64,000 nt of DNA, taken from contig OY751494.1 of the NCBI GenBank assembly GCA_963565915.1, positions 2,232,001 through 2,296,000 of the forward strand. Reading direction: 5' to 3'. Shown here one piece after another: positions 59,893 through 64,000 of this stretch. The notes under the pieces were generated by a model. The model was not told where the DNA came from. It saw only the letters and a program-made list of their open reading frames with translations, and made no database searches. The position numbers and the translations under genes were made by a program. How positions within the stretch are numbered: the first letter of the stretch is position 1; every line of letters starts with the position of its first letter. This DNA is from Entoloma clypeatum. Lineage: Eukaryota; Basidiomycota; Agaricomycetes; Agaricales; Entolomataceae.

Positions 59893-60635
59893 ATGTCTGC
59901 TACACCACCAGTAAAAAAGAGAAGAATGTCTGTATCCGAATTTAACGCGTCGGTGATCCCAGCGCCCAACCTCCTTATAAAACGCCTCTCAGAAAAGGCA
60001 AAATTGCCAACACGAGGTTCTGCGCTTGCAGCAGGATATGACCTCTATAGGTGCGGCCATCAGTTTCCTGCCAATGAACAAAGCAAATGAGACGTGTAAT
60101 ATGCAGTGCTGAGAGAAAGCTCATCCCAGCACATGGGAAGGCCCTCGTGGACACGCAGATCTCAATTGCTGTTCCACCAGGAACTTACGGTCGCATCGCA
60201 CCACGTAGCGGACTTGGTAACGCGTTTTCTGACCTACTCCATTTTCTAGTCTGATTGGTCTGTCCCCTTTCAGCATCTAAATTCATGATTGACACAGGAG
60301 CAGGTGTTGTCGATGCGGACTATCGTGGGATCGTGTATGTTCTCTTGTTCAACCTTTCTGATCAAGACTTCCAAGGTATTTGTTTTTTTTTTTTGTGACA
60401 TTATGCCTGCCTCATATTGAGGTCTGTTCCCAAGTTGAAGAAGGAGATCGGGTAGCACAACTTATCGTTGAAAGGATTTTTACCCCCGAAGTTGTCGAGG
60501 TCCAGGTAAATTTCGACCACACATGATGGGATGCTCCTAATATCAATATTCTAGGATCTGGACGATACAGGTCGTGGTTCAAATGGCTGGGGCTCGACCG
60601 GTGGCCATGGTTTACTCGTTACCCCTCCCTCCTAG
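59893..60635 (+). CDS. DUT1: dUTP pyrophosphatase (dUTPase)
   Basis: Hydrolyses dUTP to dUMP and keeps uracil out of DNA; active as a trimer. The N-terminus [20 protein letters not shown] has a short basic nuclear signal. Motif 1 [11 protein letters not shown] is split by an intron, then [20 protein letters not shown]; motif 2 is APRSGLA, motif 3 [14 protein letters not shown], motif 4 [11 protein letters not shown], motif 5 [11 protein letters not shown]. In motif 5 the usual aromatic Phe (GGFGSTG) is Trp. The protein ends [10 protein letters not shown]. Five exons, introns near 60052, 60216, 60336 and 60507. About 170 residues. Shares its promoter with the SQ-rich protein on the other strand. 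Confidence 0.93.
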
Positions 60636-60752
60636 CCCAAACCTCCTTCATCGATACCACATAGTCACTCTGGATATAACATGATTAGTGATCATCCTTC
60701 ATATTATGATGTCGAGCGATCCGTAAAGAACACCCATCCTCAGATAAAGCCG

Positions 60753-61217
60753 TCACTGTCGGGTCTTGTCCGAGTTCACCAGGTAGAAGTCCGCTTGTTT
60801 ACGGTGAGCATGCTGCAACAACTGAGTCCCATTCACATCCTGCTCTTGACTGTTTGAAAGATTGCGGTCAGGCTGCTCGTCTGTGCGTCTCTGATCGCGA
60901 CAAGTCGCTTGATGGATGCCTCGCGTATTAACCAGCTTCACCGCCTCTACTAATCTGATAAATTCCTCCATCTCCTTCTTCAGAGCTCGATGTTGGGTTG
61001 TCCCCTCGGGAGGAGGAATAAGTGCAGAGAGTTGATGTAGTCGTAGGAGAGTTGCAGAGGACAATGTTGGCTTTGGGTATGATAGAAGCAATTCGTCCAC
61101 AGACCACGTAGGCTTCGTTGGGATGCCGCAATCGTCGTGGCCGGTATGAAAAAGTCTAGACCGAATCCTAGCCAGTGTGATGCTGCGGTGTCGAAGGCAT
61201 CGTTGAGTCCATAACAT
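60753..61217 (-). CDS. GatC-like mitochondrial Glu-tRNA(Gln) amidotransferase subunit
   Basis: Likely subunit C of the mitochondrial amidotransferase that converts Glu-tRNA(Gln) to Gln-tRNA(Gln). The single-exon frame begins MLWTQRCLRHRSITLARIRS, Arg-rich and without acids, a good presequence. The core is TKPTWSVDELLLSYPKPTLS, SATLLRLHQLSALIPPPEG and ALKKEMEEFIRLVEAVKLVN; the helix with LHxLSAL and MEEFIRLVEAV matches the GatC pattern. The tail HAHRKQADFYLVNSDKTRQ is also as expected for this group. The identification is by eye, so moderate. About 154 residues. Its start is 44 bp from that of the mS34-like gene on the other strand. Confidence 0.6.
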   Translation of the reverse strand: MLWTQRCLRHRSITLARIRSRLFHTGHDDCGIPTKPTWSVDELLLSYPKPTLSSATLLRLHQLSALIPPPEGTTQHRALKKEMEEFIRLVEAVKLVNTRGIHQATCRDQRRTDEQPDRNLSNSQEQDVNGTQLLQHAHRKQADFYLVNSDKTRQ

Positions 61218-61261
61218 TACAAGTGGCAAGGACAATTTTGCGGAGTTGAAATTTATCTAGA

Positions 61262-61761
61262 ATGTTGTGGACGCCCATCCGACATTCCGCCGAACGTTCC
61301 ATTCAAAAGCTTCTACCCAGCAAACTACCACCTTCACTTTCTGGGAGGCCTGGAAACCTATATGAGGTCATCTCGCGATCGCCAGACGGCGGCATAGGGC
61401 GGAAGGTTCATCAGCTGCGCTGGAGTGACAAACAAATCGGGAATTCATACTGGCTCGTCACTCGGTCGAAATTCAAATGCGAAGGAAAGCATGGAAAGGC
61501 ATGGGGACTGTTGTATTGGAAAGGCAGGTCTTACTCGACTACAAGTTGCCCATACCGAAGCTGATAATTCATTCATCAGACAAGCTTGTAAGCCCGAGGG
61601 AGGAAAGAATACGGGGGGCCCTTAAGTACAGGTGGCATGAGGGTCCCTCCATAGCGAGGACCAAAATCCTCACAGACAGTGTAAATGCCAGATTCTCCCT
61701 TCCTGACACCCCACTCAAGAACGCGCTTCAGCAATTTCATGCGGGCAGTTCTGGCCATTAG
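61262..61761 (+). CDS. Mitochondrial ribosomal protein mS34-like
   Basis: Probable small-subunit mitoribosome protein. Exon 1 reads MLWTPIRHSAERSIQKLLPS, GRPGNLYEVISRSPDGGIGR and HGKAWGLLYWK, matching GVGRRV and DHGKAWG in the mS34 family. The intron 61524-61579 has a GC donor after AAAG and joins to DKLVSPREERIRGALKYRWH, which the family also shows. The protein ends QQFHAGSSGH. Other splice choices give a stop, so the GC-AG intron is preferred. About 147 residues. Shares 44 bp of promoter with the GatC-like gene; both serve mitochondrial translation. Confidence 0.6.
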
Positions 61762-62430
61762 CAAGCGCTAGCACTAGCATCGTAGGCAGTTCCACACGTC
61801 ACTATCCGACCATGGCCGCCAAAGAATTAGATACTACATACGGAATGTATATTCGAACATGGCTCGAACCAGCGAAATCCACAGACCAGCCAACAAGTCG
61901 ATTCAATATATCAATGCAAATTTGGTAGGGCTCTTCAAAATACGAATCAGCCCGCGGGGCAATGTCCATGGAACCTTGAGGATTGCGTTGCATTGAAGAT
62001 GCCCAGGTAGTGACGCAGCCAAAGACGGCTTGGTCCCCCAACCCAAGCATGCCACCCCCGTCGTGTGGATAGACCAACGATTTACTGAACAGAACGGGCA
62101 ACCTTCAATGTCGTCCTATAGCACTGTGAACTGTGTTTCCGATAAGACAGTTGAGAGCTGATGATTCTAGCTTTTCGTCTTGTTCCTCCAGAATCTGAGC
62201 GCGTGGGTCGCGTTTGATCACATTGGCAAGCAGGCTCGCGGCTCTTAAGTTCGGAGACAAGGCTAGCCTAACATTGACGCGAGCTTCGATACAGGCTTCA
62301 GTTGAACATACAACGTTTTACTTTGTCGCGTAAATCACGTGATGTAGCAATCATCCCACGGTTCTCTGTAAAATACCTATAGCAACCTCAACCCTGTCGT
62401 CTTTCTTCTCCGCTGATAAAATACAGTCTC
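61762..62430. other. Intergenic region before the ankyrin gene
   Basis: 669 bp. On the minus strand a 72-codon open stretch (62322-62105) is protein-like (ANVIKRDPRAQILEEQDEKL) and another frame covers 62101-61802, but no start and splice combination joins them. I report no gene. CACGTGAT occurs at 62337-62344. Confidence 0.3.
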
Positions 62431-64000
62431 ATGGCGAGCGCGGGTCAAGAATCGCATCTTCTCGCGACTTCCGATGAGTGAGTGAACCTCGATCAAAGAG
62501 TTTACCGTTTTGTCACCCCGTATTTTCCTAGACTGTCGTCCAGCCATGAAAATATGGGCATGGCAGCACATCCTGAAAGTGGCACGAGCGAAGACGAGCA
62601 GGAGGAAGAATTTGTCTATCCTCTTCCCGAACCCAAACTCGTTAAAGAGGTGTCACGGAAACGCCATCCGCCATCTCCAGCACAACTTGAATCCCTTTTT
62701 GCTGCTGCATCCTCGGGCGATTTACCCCTCCTCAAAAGGCTTTTCAAGAACGCCCTCGAAAATGGAGATGTAGAACCTTTCGGCCTCGCCAACGATGCGT
62801 CTTCTCGCACGGGAACCACCGCCTTGCACGCTGCTGCCAGCAGAGGATACCTTGATATCGTTGTCTGGCGTAAGAGCATCGTCATATTTTCCTTGGGTAG
62901 TGTGTCTGATATTCCCTAGTCGTGGAGGACTGCGGGGCTATGCCAGATCTCGAAGACAGAGAAGGCGAGGTTAGTCACACGTCTAGCCGCGGAACGCTGA
63001 ACTGAGATCCCCGAGTTAGACAGCGCTGCACAAAGCAGCTCTCCACGGGTACCTGCCCATCGTAAAATATCTGCTTCCGGATAAGGCAGATGTTCATGCT
63101 CGAGATGCGGATGGTTGGACCACACTACATAACGCCTGCTCTAAGGTATAGCAGCTCCGGAGAGTGAAATCATTTGACCGACGTTTACATAGGGCTATCT
63201 TGATATCGTCCGATGGCTTTGCGAGAATGGAGGCGCTGCTCGTGAGTCAAATGGCGTAAGGGGAGTAGATGCCCGCAGCAAAGACGGTTGGACGCCTCTA
63301 AGTAAGCAGGCTTTTTGCTCCTTCTACCCCTGCTGACGATCGTCTATGCAGTGAATGCATCTTCGAAAGGTCATTTGCCAGTGGTACATTATCTGTTATC
63401 AAAGCAGTCAGCGACCCCTCTCATCCGAAACAACTGGGGAGAGACCGCTTATGATACCGCCGCTGCCGTGTTTGAGGTTTGGATCTGCGAGGTAAATTCG
63501 ACTTTCACTCCACCCGGCCGCTATCTCAAATACTTTCAGGTCCTACAACAAGCAGAGGCCGAACATTGGCGTGGAACCAGCATTCAATATAATCCCTTTG
63601 CAGTCCACACCATGGTACCACTCATTTTGTTTGAAAATCAGAAACTTGATACCCGGTTGAAGACCATTGCTGTGACCGGAGGCAGGCCTAAATTTTCTGC
63701 ATCGGGACTAGGCAGGCACGGTCGCCGTGCACCCTACGAGTTAAGATTGCCCGTGGCTGACGCGGAAAACGCCGTCAAAGAAGTGCCAGCTTGGCGTAGT
63801 AGTGTCCAACTACCTCTCCGCGTTACACCATGGGCTTTGCCTAAGCCGGAACAACAAGACAGAACACATGACGGTCTTGAACGGAGCCATTTCTGGTTGT
63901 ACGTGCATCCCTTTGACAGACAATAAGTCAACTCAAGCTGACTGTAGATCGGATTGGACTTTGGATGTCACGCATCCCAACGTCGACGTTGAAGAAGGAT
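62431..64000 (+). CDS. Ankyrin-repeat protein, 3' partial
   Basis: Continues past the right edge. Exon 1 encodes MASAGQESHLLATSD and joins to DHENMGMAAHPESGTSEDEQ. Next is PPSPAQLESLFAAASSGDLP and at least four ankyrin repeats: RTGTTALHAAASRGYLDIVV, EGETALHKAALHGYLPIVKY, DGWTTLHNACSKGYLDIVRW and DGWTPLMNASSKGHLPVVHY, the repeats being split by short introns. A linker with RHGRRAPYELRLPV follows. The last visible residues, SHFWLSDWTLDVTHPNVDVE, resemble the dysferlin/Pex30-type motif (W-x-x-DW-x-x-D), which suggests a membrane or lipid-binding protein. Only the N-terminal part can be judged, and the family name beyond ankyrin is tentative. Start 62431 has the first ATG of the open frame. Confidence 0.72.

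Noticed and set aside
61859..61880. GGCTCGAACC, reading GGTTCGAGCC on the minus strand, like a tRNA B box
   Set aside because: No matching A box, acceptor stem or anticodon arm at proper spacing.

Overview
The window is nuclear DNA of a filamentous fungus, most likely an agaricomycete basidiomycete. Genes are dense and lie on both strands. Nearly all are cut by many short introns (about 45-60 bp, GT-AG), often several per kilobase, and intergenic gaps are mostly 50-300 bp. The gene set is eukaryotic housekeeping. No rRNA, tRNA, CRISPR array, plasmid or viral gene was seen. Coordinates below span start codon to stop codon and include introns; exon joins were worked out by hand from splice sites and protein continuity.

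Layout, left to right. 1-9.7 kb: 3' part of a kinesin-8 gene, an Emp24 p24 cargo receptor, RanBP1/Yrb1, mitochondrial ClpX, and the splicing factor cactin. 10.2-19.1 kb: the ubiquitin E1 UBA1 flanked by two diverged cyclin-fold genes. 19.7-23.9 kb: the STRIPAK subunit Far11/STRIP, followed by a 1.8 kb gene-poor stretch with a possible MITE and a hairpin. 25.7-33.7 kb: a forkhead factor, Dre2 (cytosolic Fe-S assembly), Bcd1 (box C/D snoRNP assembly), Med18, and a long disordered protein with a C-terminal CUE-like segment. 33.9-39.6 kb: a HEI10-type meiotic RING protein and the inositol hexakisphosphate kinase Kcs1. 39.6-42.4 kb: a poorly resolved, partly AT-rich stretch with a probable TE-derived promoter and a chimeric-looking gene. 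42.6-52 kb: an Fhl1-like FHA-forkhead factor, mitochondrial fission protein MTFP1, eIF2B delta (Gcd2) and the nuclear 5'-3' exonuclease Rat1. 52.3-58.2 kb: a conserved-looking disordered protein, the SNARE Sec22, an Mpo1-like ER dioxygenase and a short-chain dehydrogenase. 58.4-64 kb: a disordered SQ-rich nuclear protein divergent from dUTPase, a GatC-like subunit divergent from an mS34-like mitoribosomal protein, and the 5' part of an ankyrin-repeat protein.

The genes do not form one pathway. Several divergent pairs share very short promoters and may be co-expressed: ClpX/cactin, GCD2/RAT1, SEC22/MPO1, SQ-rich protein/DUT1 with an ACGCGT box, and GatC/mS34 with 44 bp. The most unusual points are two microexons (7 nt in HEI10, 14 nt in the SDR) that carry parts of the key motif, three probable GC-AG introns, a Trp in place of the usual Phe in dUTPase motif 5, the possible PCNA/SQ protein beside DUT1, and the AT-rich chimeric gene at 41.1-42.4 kb. 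I found no clear previously undescribed multi-gene system.
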